DNA of 41,080 nt from the NCBI GenBank assembly GCA_964570325.1, contig CAZMXS010000044.1, positions 1 to 41,080 on the forward strand, given 5' to 3'. The position numbers and the translations under genes are program-made. This DNA is from CAZMXS01 sp964570325. Its GTDB lineage: Bacteria > Verrucomicrobiota > Kiritimatiellia > CAIQIC01 > CAZMXS01. The notes below the pieces were generated by a model. It had not been told where the DNA came from. It searched no databases and worked only from the letters and a program-made list of their open reading frames with translations. This document shows positions 26,227 through 33,671 of this stretch, in pieces (positions within the stretch are counted from its first letter, which is position 1; every line of letters begins with the position of its first letter).

Positions 26227-27240
26227 ATGGAAGCTAAACGAAAATGCTCGCATGCCGGGTTCTGGATCACGCTGATCCTGCTGGCCGTGTTGCTCTTCGG
26301 CAGCCTGGGGCTGAATTTTCTGATGGGCATGGCGCTGGCAATCCGGCCTTCCGGCTTCGCCAAGTTCGAGGAGCGGGGCGAGGATGAATTCCCGCGGCTG
26401 ACAGAGGTTTGGTCCTATGGCAAAGGCCGGATCAAGGCGGCGCGGATCGAGTTCAATGGCGTGATTCTCCGCGACACGGACGAGAACTTCTTCGGCGTCA
26501 CCTACGACCCCGTCGAATCGGTGCTGCGCGAGGTGCGCGCCGCGACCCATGATCGCGAGGTGCGCGCGATCCTGCTCGAAGTGGATTCGCCGGGCGGGGC
26601 CATCACGCCCAGCGACGAGATTTACGCCGCGCTGCAACGTTTCAAAGCCAGTCGGCCGGGACGCAAGATCGTGGTCTTTATCCGCGACATGGCGGCTTCA
26701 GGCGGCTATTACATGGCCTCCGCCGGCGATTGGATTATCGCTGAACCCACCGCGATGATTGGTTCGATCGGCGTCATTCTGCAAACCTTGAATTGGAAGG
26801 GCTTAAGCGAACGGATCGGCCTGACCGACGTGACGATCAAATCCGGCGCCAACAAGGATCTGCTGAATCCATTCCGGGAAGTTTCGCCGGAGCAGGTCGG
26901 CCTGTTGCAGGCGATGCTGGATGACAACTTCGAACGCTTCTACGGAATTGTGCGCGCCAGCCGCAAGCTGAATGACGAGCAATTGCGTCCGCTGGCCGAC
27001 GGGCGCGTCTTTTCCGCCACGATGGCGCTGGAAAGCGGGCTGATTGACCAGGTCGGCTACTTCGAAGATGCCGTGGCCAAGACCTACGAACTGCTGGGCG
27101 AGGATTCCGTCAAGATCATCCGCTACAAATCCAAGCGCGGCTTATGGGATGAACTGTTTGCCGAGGCGCGCGCGCCGTTCAGCCTGAGCCGATTGGCGCG
27201 CTTCACCGCCCCGCGCCTTATGTACTTGTGGAAACCGTAG
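26227..27240 (+). CDS. sppA: signal peptide peptidase SppA (36-kDa type)
   Basis: A 337-residue protein with one N-terminal membrane helix (FWITLILLAVLLFGSLGLNF) and a single S49 protease domain. The nucleophile is S158 in DMAASGGYYMAS and the general base is K210 in KSGANKD. The 52-residue Ser-Lys spacing matches Bacillus SppA (S147/K199, established knowledge). It degrades cleaved signal peptides in the membrane. The ATG at 26227 is chosen; an in-frame TTG at 26185 would overlap the divergent gene's ribosome site, and GTG at 26221 is possible. Gene order suggests it is monocistronic. Confidence 0.9.
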   Translation: MEAKRKCSHAGFWITLILLAVLLFGSLGLNFLMGMALAIRPSGFAKFEERGEDEFPRLTEVWSYGKGRIKAARIEFNGVILRDTDENFFGVTYDPVESVLREVRAATHDREVRAILLEVDSPGGAITPSDEIYAALQRFKASRPGRKIVVFIRDMAASGGYYMASAGDWIIAEPTAMIGSIGVILQTLNWKGLSERIGLTDVTIKSGANKDLLNPFREVSPEQVGLLQAMLDDNFERFYGIVRASRKLNDEQLRPLADGRVFSATMALESGLIDQVGYFEDAVAKTYELLGEDSVKIIRYKSKRGLWDELFAEARAPFSLSRLARFTAPRLMYLWKP

Positions 27241-27256
27241 TCTCCGGCGGCGGCGC

Positions 27257-28429
27257 CTAGCGCGCCGCGGCCTTGAGTCCTTGCATCAACCGGATCACCA
27301 GGAACTCCAGTTGCAGGGATTTCGCGCCGCCCGCCGATACGAGTTTCTCATGCGCCGCCACCGTGCGTTTTAGCGCCCCGGCCAGCCGGGCGCGTGAATA
27401 CATCCGCGCCTGCTGGGCCAACTTCAGAACACGGTAGGGATGCCCTTTCCGCGGGTCCGGATTCATGGCGCCGAGCAGCGTGTCCGCCTCGGGGCCCGTG
27501 TCCCACTCGGCGGTCGGCCGCCATTCCGATCCGGCAATCCGAAGTAATTTTCGATCCAGGCAATCCCTGAAGAGCAGCAGCTCACGCAAACGGTTTTCCA
27601 GGCTGATAATCAAGCCTACTTCGTTGCCGCCGTGAAAGATTTGCCGCCGCAGAATATCCAGCGCTGACTCCAGCGTTCCGCCGGTTACCGCCTCGGCGAA
27701 TTCCCAATACTCGGACTCGCGCACACAAGACACCAGCGTCGCCACATCGGCGCGCGTTACCTCCCGACGCTCGCCCAGGTACACCGCCAGTTTTTCCACC
27801 TCCTGCGCCATCAGCCGGCTGTCCTGCCCCACCCGGTCAATGAACAATGTCAACGCATCCGCGCTGATCCGCAATCCCGCCTGACGGAACAATTCGCTGC
27901 TCGTGGTGTGGATCTGCTCCTGCTGCTTCTTCCCTTTCTCGGGCAATCCGTACTCCGTCACCTGCATATATTTCTGGCAGGCCTTGTAGAAAGCGGCGCG
28001 CTTGTCCAACTTGCCGGCGCTGATCACCAGCGTCTGCCCGGCAGGCAACCCCCGCTCCACCTCGCTCGCCAGATCGGCGAGCGCCGCCTTGGTCGCCGCC
28101 GCGCGACCCACGATGGTGTCCGCCATGAAATCCGCGCCCCGCAGCCAGACCACTTTTCGGCCGGCCATGAATCCGACGGTCCGCAAGGCTTCAATCGTTC
28201 TCGCCACGCACTGCGCGGCGGCCTCGGAATTGTCCGCCGCGCCGTCGTACACCTCGAGCCCGAACGCCTGCTCAGCCGGCGGGCACAATTGGTCCACCAA
28301 TTTACGCGCCGCCTGCGCCACCTGGTACTCATCATCCCCGAAAATCAAATGGGCTCTCGCGCCGGTCGCGGATTTGAAGCCGGCCGTCGCCGCAGACTTC
28401 GCTCGGGTTCCTTCGCGTTCCGCCGCCAT
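27257..28429 (-). CDS. holA: DNA polymerase III delta subunit
   Basis: A 390-residue protein of the HolA family. It has an N-terminal AAA+-like domain without a Walker A motif (RAHLIFGDDEYQVAQAARKLVDQL; ALRTVGFMAGRKVVWLRGADF) and a C-terminal collar domain (LRELLLFRDCL...LAQQARMYSRARL). In the clamp loader it opens the beta clamp. The ATG at 28429 directly follows the TAA of the upstream gene (TAAATG), which indicates translational coupling with the peptidase gene. About 20 extra N-terminal residues (MAAEREGTRAKSAATAGFKS) are unlike the core family and may be dispensable. Confidence 0.88.
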   Translation of the reverse strand: MAAEREGTRAKSAATAGFKSATGARAHLIFGDDEYQVAQAARKLVDQLCPPAEQAFGLEVYDGAADNSEAAAQCVARTIEALRTVGFMAGRKVVWLRGADFMADTIVGRAAATKAALADLASEVERGLPAGQTLVISAGKLDKRAAFYKACQKYMQVTEYGLPEKGKKQQEQIHTTSSELFRQAGLRISADALTLFIDRVGQDSRLMAQEVEKLAVYLGERREVTRADVATLVSCVRESEYWEFAEAVTGGTLESALDILRRQIFHGGNEVGLIISLENRLRELLLFRDCLDRKLLRIAGSEWRPTAEWDTGPEADTLLGAMNPDPRKGHPYRVLKLAQQARMYSRARLAGALKRTVAAHEKLVSAGGAKSLQLEFLVIRLMQGLKAAAR

Positions 28430-29329
28430 TTAATCCTCCCGCTGCTGCAAACTGAATGAGTTGACTTCCATTTCGATGGTCCGGCATTCGCGCGCCGAGA
28501 TGTCCGCCATCTCCGCCAATGTTTTCTTCCAACCTTTCCGGCCGTTGGTCATCCGCGCGACAAACTCGCCCATGCGCGCCCGCCCCAGACGGCGCTCGAT
28601 AGCCGCGGCCAGCTCCTCGGCTTGCCGGTAAAAAGCGGTCACAGCCGCCGGTTCCACGGGCAGACGTTTCATGGCGGTTAAGTCATCCAGCCGGATCAGC
28701 GAGCGCAAGGCCGCCGGCGCGCGCGCGCGCTGCGGCCGCCCGCCGGATTGCCGGCCGTATGCCTGCGCCAAATCCCAGCCCCAATGCGCGGCCAAACCTT
28801 CATCCAACCACAACGGCGGCCGCGCAAGATATCCGGTCCAGAACCGCCAATGGGCCAGTTCGTGATACAAGCGATAGGCGTTCGCCGCCGCATTGGTCTC
28901 CCACAGAAAGAATAGCTCGTTGCCGTCCTGCAACGCGCGGCTGTCGCCCCGCCAGTCCGCGCTCGCCGCCAACTCCCGCCACTGCACCTCATCTTCGAGC
29001 AGCAAGATCGTGGCCACGGCATCTGCCCGGGCCGCGTCGGGCAGGAACGTGGCGGATCGGTTGAAGAAATCGCCCATGTCCGCAGCCCGTTCCAGCCGGG
29101 CGGAATCGCGGCCAATAAAACGTAATGGGCCGGTCGTAACCATCAACCACGCTTCCGGCCGGCTCGCCAAAAGCTGCCGGGCCGCCGCCGCGCAACCCAA
29201 TCCGGCGGCATTGGTCAACGGCACAACCGCTGCCCAGTCCGATGCCCATACGCGCGCAGACGCGGCGATCAGCCACCACCCAAGCAGCAGAATGCCCCGC
29301 CCCGCCTTTCTTGACATGCGTGGAGTCAT
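28430..29329 (-). CDS. secreted HExxH metallopeptidase-like protein (gluzincin type)
   Basis: A protein of about 299 residues with an N-terminal signal sequence (GILLLGWWLIAASARVWAS). It has H156-E157-LA-H160 in LYHELAHWRF and, 17 residues on, E177 in PPLWLDEGLAAHWG, the arrangement of MA-clan gluzincin peptidases (two His and a downstream Glu bind zinc). The short form resembles DUF1570-like or M1-like small peptidases of PVC bacteria. The start is not fixed: ATG at 29329 is used here, TTG at 29347 and ATG at 29317 are alternatives, and none has a clear Shine-Dalgarno. It is coupled to holA, although the functions appear unrelated. The substrate is unknown. Confidence 0.7.
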   Translation of the reverse strand: MTPRMSRKAGRGILLLGWWLIAASARVWASDWAAVVPLTNAAGLGCAAAARQLLASRPEAWLMVTTGPLRFIGRDSARLERAADMGDFFNRSATFLPDAARADAVATILLLEDEVQWRELAASADWRGDSRALQDGNELFFLWETNAAANAYRLYHELAHWRFWTGYLARPPLWLDEGLAAHWGWDLAQAYGRQSGGRPQRARAPAALRSLIRLDDLTAMKRLPVEPAAVTAFYRQAEELAAAIERRLGRARMGEFVARMTNGRKGWKKTLAEMADISARECRTIEMEVNSFSLQQRED

Positions 29330-29394
29330 TGTTATTGTCTGGCGCAAATGTACGTGCCGGACGCGGGATTGTCACGAACCGGATAAGGAGAATC

Positions 29395-29901
29395 ATGCGG
29401 AAACGACTGTGGGCGCCTTGGCGGATCAAGTACATCCTGGAGTCGAAAACCCAAGGGTGTTTCCTGTGCGACATCGTCAAGCGCCGCGCGGATACCGCCA
29501 ATCTGGTGGTGCGGCGCGGCCGCGCCTGCATCCTGTTGCTGAACCGTTATCCCTACAACGGCGGGCATCTAATGGTCGCGCCGCTGCGGCATATTGCGGA
29601 ATTGCAGGCGCTGAATGCCGCCGAACAGCTTGAGCTGATGCAACTGACCGCATTGGGCATGGATCTGCTTGGCAAGGTCTGCCATCCGGACGGCTACAAC
29701 ATCGGCGTCAATCAAGGCGAGGCGGCAGGGGCCGGGCTTAAGGACCATATCCACCTGCACATTGTTCCACGCTGGAACGGCGACACCAATTTCATGCCGG
29801 TGATCGCCGATATCAAGGTAATCCCGCAGTCGCTTGAAGAACTGCGCGCGGCGCTGGCGGCGGCCGGAAAGAAACACACTAAACAGTCGCCTCGCCGATA
29901 G
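29395..29901 (+). CDS. HIT-family nucleotide hydrolase (Ap4A-type)
   Basis: A 168-residue protein; the ATG at 29395 follows AAGGAG. It has a CFLC zinc-knuckle-like motif, the opening LWAPWRIKYI, the nucleotide-binding segment NRYPYNGGHLMVAP, and the histidine triad H118-I-H120-L-H122-IVPRW. Proteins of this layout hydrolyse or phosphorolyse Ap4A-like dinucleotides or other adenylated compounds in the cytoplasm. It is divergent from the peptidase gene; a longer upstream frame starting at 29242 is not supported. Confidence 0.9.
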   Translation: MRKRLWAPWRIKYILESKTQGCFLCDIVKRRADTANLVVRRGRACILLLNRYPYNGGHLMVAPLRHIAELQALNAAEQLELMQLTALGMDLLGKVCHPDGYNIGVNQGEAAGAGLKDHIHLHIVPRWNGDTNFMPVIADIKVIPQSLEELRAALAAAGKKHTKQSPRR

Positions 29902-30220
29902 CCTTGCGTGTGCTGGGTCGAAGCACCAGGCCACCTATTCGCCACGCACCCCCTCCCCGCCTTGATTCCGTCCCAGCCACGCCACTCCGTCATCTGGCGC
30001 TTAAACAATAGAAGCCGATAAGCGCCATAATGACACTATAATAACAACTCAAAAAAACGCTAATGCGCCACAATGTCTCTTATTAAAATTTATCTCACTA
30101 TTATCTTAAACGTTGTGATAGAATGTGTTACGTCGTATTTGATACACTTGGCAAGGTATATGCTATACAGCATTTGTGCTGTCAGGCTCAATGGCTTGAG
30201 CTTAAGAAAGGAGCAGAAAA
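29902..30220 (+). promoter_or_regulatory. AT-rich regulatory region of the hsp20 operon
   Basis: This 319-bp gap has no gene and is strongly AT-rich from about 30005. TTGATA (30139-30144) and TATACA (30164-30169) form a possible promoter with a long 19-bp spacer. An inverted repeat ACAGCA-TTTG-TGCTGT (30167-30182) overlaps the -10 end and start region and could bind a repressor. A small hairpin GCTCAA-TGGC-TTGAGC (30186-30201) lies in the leader just before AAAGGAG (30207-30213). There is no CIRCE element and no clear sigma32 site. A heat-sensitive leader is possible but not shown. Confidence 0.4.
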
Positions 30221-30649
30221 ATGTATGGTTATTATATGAATACTTGGAGTCCGGTGCGGGAGTTGGAGCGCTTGCACCGGGAAATGGATCGGCTGTTCAA
30301 TGTTCATGCGGCTGAAGCGGAAACGTATCCGGCCGTCAACATCTGGAGCAGCAACGACGAAGTGGTCGTCACGGCCGAGTTGCCGGGCGTCGAGCCCAAG
30401 GACATTGACATCGCCGTGAGCGGCAATCAGCTCACCTTGAAAGGCGAGCGCAAGGCCGCCGAGATGGCGCAGGATGTCGTTTGCCATCGCTGCGAGCGGG
30501 GGATGGGGTCATTTATGCGCACCATCAGCCTGCCGTTCGATGTGGAGGCGGACAAGGTTTGCGCCACTAGCAAGAATGGCGTGCTGACAATCAAATTGCC
30601 GCGCGCCGAGGCCACCAAGCCGCGCAAGATCAGCATCACCGCCGGCTAA
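30221..30649 (+). CDS. small heat shock protein Hsp20 (first of three)
   Basis: A 142-residue alpha-crystallin-domain protein. The domain spans about 37-135 and has VVVTAELPGVEPKDI, the A-x-x-x-N-G-V-L signature (ATSKNGVLTIKLPR) and a C-terminal I-x-I motif (KISITAG). It is an ATP-independent holdase that forms oligomers. A CHRC pair stands in place of the residues usually before ER-x-x-G-x-F-x-R, which is unusual and could allow disulfide or metal control. The ATG follows AAAGGAG. It is the first gene of a three-gene cluster. Confidence 0.92.
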   Translation: MYGYYMNTWSPVRELERLHREMDRLFNVHAAEAETYPAVNIWSSNDEVVVTAELPGVEPKDIDIAVSGNQLTLKGERKAAEMAQDVVCHRCERGMGSFMRTISLPFDVEADKVCATSKNGVLTIKLPRAEATKPRKISITAG

Positions 30650-30672
30650 ATCATCACCAAAGGAGGCCCACG

Positions 30673-31080
30673 ATGACTACGGAAAAGAAACTGGATGTGG
30701 CGGAAAAGAAGGAAAGTGTGGAACGGGTTGAGCCAACCCGCGACCTGCCGGTGTTCGTGCCGGAGACCGATATTTACGAGAAAGCAGACTCCATGCTCGT
30801 GCTCTGCGACATGCCCGGGGTGGATGAGAAGCGCGTCGAGATCACGCTTGAAAACAACGTGCTGACCATCACGGGGCGGCAGGATACGACGACGCCGGCT
30901 GACCATCGGCTGCTGTATCGCGGGTATGTCCCCGGCATCTTTCGCCGGTCCTTCACCCTGGCTACTGAAATTGATCGTAATGCCATCCGGGCGAAAATCG
31001 CCAATGGCGTGCTGGAGCTGGTGCTGCCCAAGAAGGCGGAGGTCCAGCCGCGCACGATCAAGGTGGAGGCCGGCGCATAA
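30673..31080 (+). CDS. small heat shock protein Hsp20 (second of three)
   Basis: A 135-residue alpha-crystallin-domain protein, 23 bp after the first, with AAAGGAGG before the ATG. The charged N-terminus (MTTEKKLDVAEKKESVERVE) is shorter and more hydrophilic than in its neighbours. The domain has LVLCDMPGVDEKRVEITLEN and IRAKIANGVLELVLPK, and ends IKVEAGA, a weaker I-x-I/V motif. Of the three it is the most divergent and may be the hetero-oligomer partner. Confidence 0.9.
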   Translation: MTTEKKLDVAEKKESVERVEPTRDLPVFVPETDIYEKADSMLVLCDMPGVDEKRVEITLENNVLTITGRQDTTTPADHRLLYRGYVPGIFRRSFTLATEIDRNAIRAKIANGVLELVLPKKAEVQPRTIKVEAGA

Positions 31081-31152
31081 TCACGGAACTTAATCTCCGG
31101 CTTGGGCGGTTTAGCAACCCGCCCGGCCGGACAAAGGAAGGAGGCATTCATT

Positions 31153-31659
31153 ATGAGCAAAAGTCTGATTCCATGGAAACGCAAGGAATCCCGTACGCCG
31201 GCCCAGTTGTCGGAGACTCATCCGATCGAGGCCTTGCATCGGCAGATGGATGAACTCTTCGATAGCTTCCTGGGCGATTTCGGCGGCTGGTTCCGAACGG
31301 GCGCGCTCGCTCCGCGTTGGAGCGAGGTCACCCCGAGCATCGAGGTCTCGGAGACGGACGATTCGTTCCAAGTAACAGCGGAGTTGCCAGGCATGGACGA
31401 AAAGGACGTCGAAGTGACGCTCGATAACAACCTGCTGACAATTAAAGGCGAGAAAAAAGCGGAACGTGAGGAAAAAGGCCGTAATTATCATTTCACCGAA
31501 CGCAGTTACGGCAGTTTCCAACGCATGATCCCGATTCCGGACGGTGTGGATAAGGATGCGGTCAAGGCCAGTTTCAAAAAGGGTGTGTTGCCCTTGAATA
31601 TGCCCAAGACGGAACAGGCCCGCAAGCAGTCTCGGAAAATCCAGATCACGGCCGGTTAG
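31153..31659 (+). CDS. small heat shock protein Hsp20 (third of three)
   Basis: A 168-residue protein; the ATG at 31153 is chosen because GGAAGGAGG lies just upstream, which rejects a GTG-like start at 31102. The N-terminus MSKSLIPWKRKE and IEALHRQMDELFDSFLGDFGGW is typical of class A Hsp20. The alpha-crystallin domain has FQVTAELPGMDEKDVEVTLDN and ERSYGSFQRMIPIP, and the C-terminal motif is KIQITAG. Co-transcription with the other two is likely. Confidence 0.93.
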   Translation: MSKSLIPWKRKESRTPAQLSETHPIEALHRQMDELFDSFLGDFGGWFRTGALAPRWSEVTPSIEVSETDDSFQVTAELPGMDEKDVEVTLDNNLLTIKGEKKAEREEKGRNYHFTERSYGSFQRMIPIPDGVDKDAVKASFKKGVLPLNMPKTEQARKQSRKIQITAG

Positions 31660-31863
31660 TCGGTGAATGGCGCAACCGGGGGCGGGGTGTCGGCGCGGTT
31701 GTCAGTCAGCGTGGCGGAGGGGCTGCACGCCGACTCTCGCCCCTTCCCTATCCTCTGGCATGGTCCCAGTACAAATGCTTGCTTAAACCGCTACGCTGGT
31801 GCCGGCAAGGGTATGGCTCGCCATGAAAGCGAATGGTCAAAACTTAGAGCTCTATTTTCACCT
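31660..31863. other. gene-free stretch after the hsp20 cluster
   Basis: No supported gene lies between the third hsp20 stop and the repeat at 31864. The 78-codon open frame that starts here lacks a ribosome site and recognisable protein features. No convincing terminator hairpin is seen. Confidence 0.4.
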
Positions 31864-31950
31864 CAAAAATCGCGCCTAAGCCCGAAAAATAGCCCCTAGT
31901 ATTACTACAACCCATTGAATGATAACATCTTCTCGACGATAAGCGTCGCC
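31864..31950 (-). repeat. dispersed hairpin repeat, copy A
   Basis: An AT-rich element of about 85 bp whose right end is TTCTCGACGATAAGCGTCG (31930-31948). The core folds as CGACG-ATAAG-CGTCG. The flanking part aligns with copy B at 39112-39195 over its whole length with scattered differences (shared blocks include TAGCCC, AATGATAA and AGCCC), and the 23 bp at 31928-31950 are identical to copy C at 40323-40345. It begins 14 bp after the stop of the minus-strand TPR gene, so it may also act as a transcript 3' hairpin. Confidence 0.75.
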
Positions 31951-31964
31951 TCCGTTCGCCCCCG

Positions 31965-33656
31965 TCAGACTTTGCTGTCCGCCCGACGCATTATTGCAAC
32001 CCCTCGCCATATATCCCGTCGCGAATCATGAAGCGCTCGCACCTCCAGGACGGCTCCCACCGCCAACGCGGCGGCCTCTGGAAAGTCGCCATGATGCAGA
32101 AGACAGGTTGCATTGCGGCCCAACCGCAAATGAGTGACGCCTTTTTTCATATTCACGTTCACCACCGTCCCCTCTTTCACCGGCACCACATCCCAAGCTG
32201 TTCCCTCCCTCCGCTCCAGCCCGACAACTTGCCAGCGCTCATCCCGCGCCTGGAGCCGCACCCGAAGCGGTGTCCCTAAAGCCAATTCGGCAAGCTCCGC
32301 GTGGCGCTTGTGACTGACAGTCGCGGTCCGAACCTGCCCCTCCTCCGCCGCGTAGACGATGAATGTGCGGCCCGGATGCTCCGCGTCAGGGGCCTGATGT
32401 CCCGACACCACAGCCGCCACCCAAGGCAAATCCGCCATCAACAGGGCTTCGGCCGCGCGCGCCAGCTCATGGTACAATCCCGTGTTGTCAGCCACCGCTT
32501 CCGTTTGCTCGAACCATTCTGCATTCACGACATCCTGCATTTCTTCAGGCAAGCGCCACCCGCGCTCGCTGCGGATCCGGAGGGCCGTTTCCACTTCTCG
32601 TTTCGCCTCAGGCAAACGCCCGGCCTCCAGCAAGAGCAATCCGAAATTAAAATGCACCTTCACCCGGTAACTTTCATCTTGAACGTTGCAAGTCAGCGCC
32701 CGGGCCAAACATGCCAGCTTTTCTTCCCGCTGGGCGCAGACCTGCGCCAGCACATCCCACGCCCAAAACTCGCTCTGCTTGCCGCGCACCAGCGGCAACA
32801 CCAGTTCCCGGGCTGCCGCCGCATGGCCGCTGTGGATCAACATCTGCGCGTAGTAGTATGGGAACCATTCTTGCTCGGGATAACGCCGGTAGTGCTCTCC
32901 CACAAAGCGAGTCGCCCAGTCCAACAGCGCCGGATTTTCAATCCGGTCCATCGTGCGATATAGCGCCCGAATCACCCGCTCGACCAGGCTGCTCACGATC
33001 TTGCCCGTTTGCTCCACCCGATACGGACGGAAATCCTCTTCACGCAGGTTCGCCGGATCCCACCATTGGAAAAAGGCGGCAAAGTTCGGCAGATGTTCGG
33101 CACAATAGGCGGCCCGCGCCAGAATGATCGAATGCAAGGGCCCGGGCTTTTCCACCCCCTCCAATTCGCCATACTCCCGCAGCAACCGCATAACCGCCCC
33201 GCCGTCCGGATTTTCCTGCCCGACGCAGTCCCGCAACGCATGCGCAATGGCCCAACCCAACCCAACCGCCGCCCCATGCAGGCCTGGCGCCTCCTTCAAG
33301 GCCTGCCGGTAAAGCGCCAACGCCCGCGCATGGTCGCCGGCATCGCTCGCCTGCCGGGCTTCCTTCAGGAACTGGGCCTGGGGCAACAGCGCCTCCTGCA
33401 GGCGCGCACGCTGGTTTGCCATGATGGTCGCTTCGGCCGGCAGTTGCAGACGGTTAAACTCTTCCATCAGTCCGGCGGCTCGAGCTCGATCTCCATCCTG
33501 AAGGGCCTGCTTGATCAGATCATTCAACACACAGGCGGCCGCCTTGATGCTCCAGTCATCGCGCGGGTTGTTTCGCAGCACTACCCGCGCCATTTCCAGC
33601 GCCTCGGTCAACCGTCCCTCTCTTCGCAATTTAAATACTGTTCGGCTGTCCGGCAT
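31965..33656 (-). CDS. TPR protein with C-terminal S1/cold-shock-like OB domain
   Basis: A 563-residue protein. Residues 1 to about 430 are helical TPR-type repeats (for example DHARALALYRQALKEAPGLHGA; VKVHFNFGLLLLEAGRLPEAKREVETAL). Residues about 430-563 form one or two OB-type beta barrels; the last (VKEGTVVNVNMKKGVTHLRL, then LLHHGDFPEAAALAVGAVLEVRAL) follows the pattern of S1/CSD nucleic-acid-binding domains. TPR plus S1/CSD proteins are, from memory, components of the TOTE conflict systems, but I cannot confirm membership. The ATG at 33656 follows GAAGGAG, 15 bp after the helicase stop, so the two are in one operon. It may recognise RNA or ssDNA and recruit partners. Confidence 0.78.
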   Translation of the reverse strand: MPDSRTVFKLRREGRLTEALEMARVVLRNNPRDDWSIKAAACVLNDLIKQALQDGDRARAAGLMEEFNRLQLPAEATIMANQRARLQEALLPQAQFLKEARQASDAGDHARALALYRQALKEAPGLHGAAVGLGWAIAHALRDCVGQENPDGGAVMRLLREYGELEGVEKPGPLHSIILARAAYCAEHLPNFAAFFQWWDPANLREEDFRPYRVEQTGKIVSSLVERVIRALYRTMDRIENPALLDWATRFVGEHYRRYPEQEWFPYYYAQMLIHSGHAAAARELVLPLVRGKQSEFWAWDVLAQVCAQREEKLACLARALTCNVQDESYRVKVHFNFGLLLLEAGRLPEAKREVETALRIRSERGWRLPEEMQDVVNAEWFEQTEAVADNTGLYHELARAAEALLMADLPWVAAVVSGHQAPDAEHPGRTFIVYAAEEGQVRTATVSHKRHAELAELALGTPLRVRLQARDERWQVVGLERREGTAWDVVPVKEGTVVNVNMKKGVTHLRLGRNATCLLHHGDFPEAAALAVGAVLEVRALHDSRRDIWRGVAIMRRADSKV

Positions 33657-33671
33657 GGTCGGCTCCTTCGT

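Noticed and set aside
31663..31899. 78-codon open frame after the third hsp20 gene
   Set aside because: No Shine-Dalgarno, no protein-like pattern, and it runs into the dispersed repeat.
31864..31950. Reading copies A and B of the repeat as short conserved peptides (for example DAYRREDVIIQ on the minus strand)
   Set aside because: The frame is short, different stops follow in each copy, and the conserved part is dominated by the hairpin; a nucleic-acid element explains it better. A coding relic cannot be wholly excluded.
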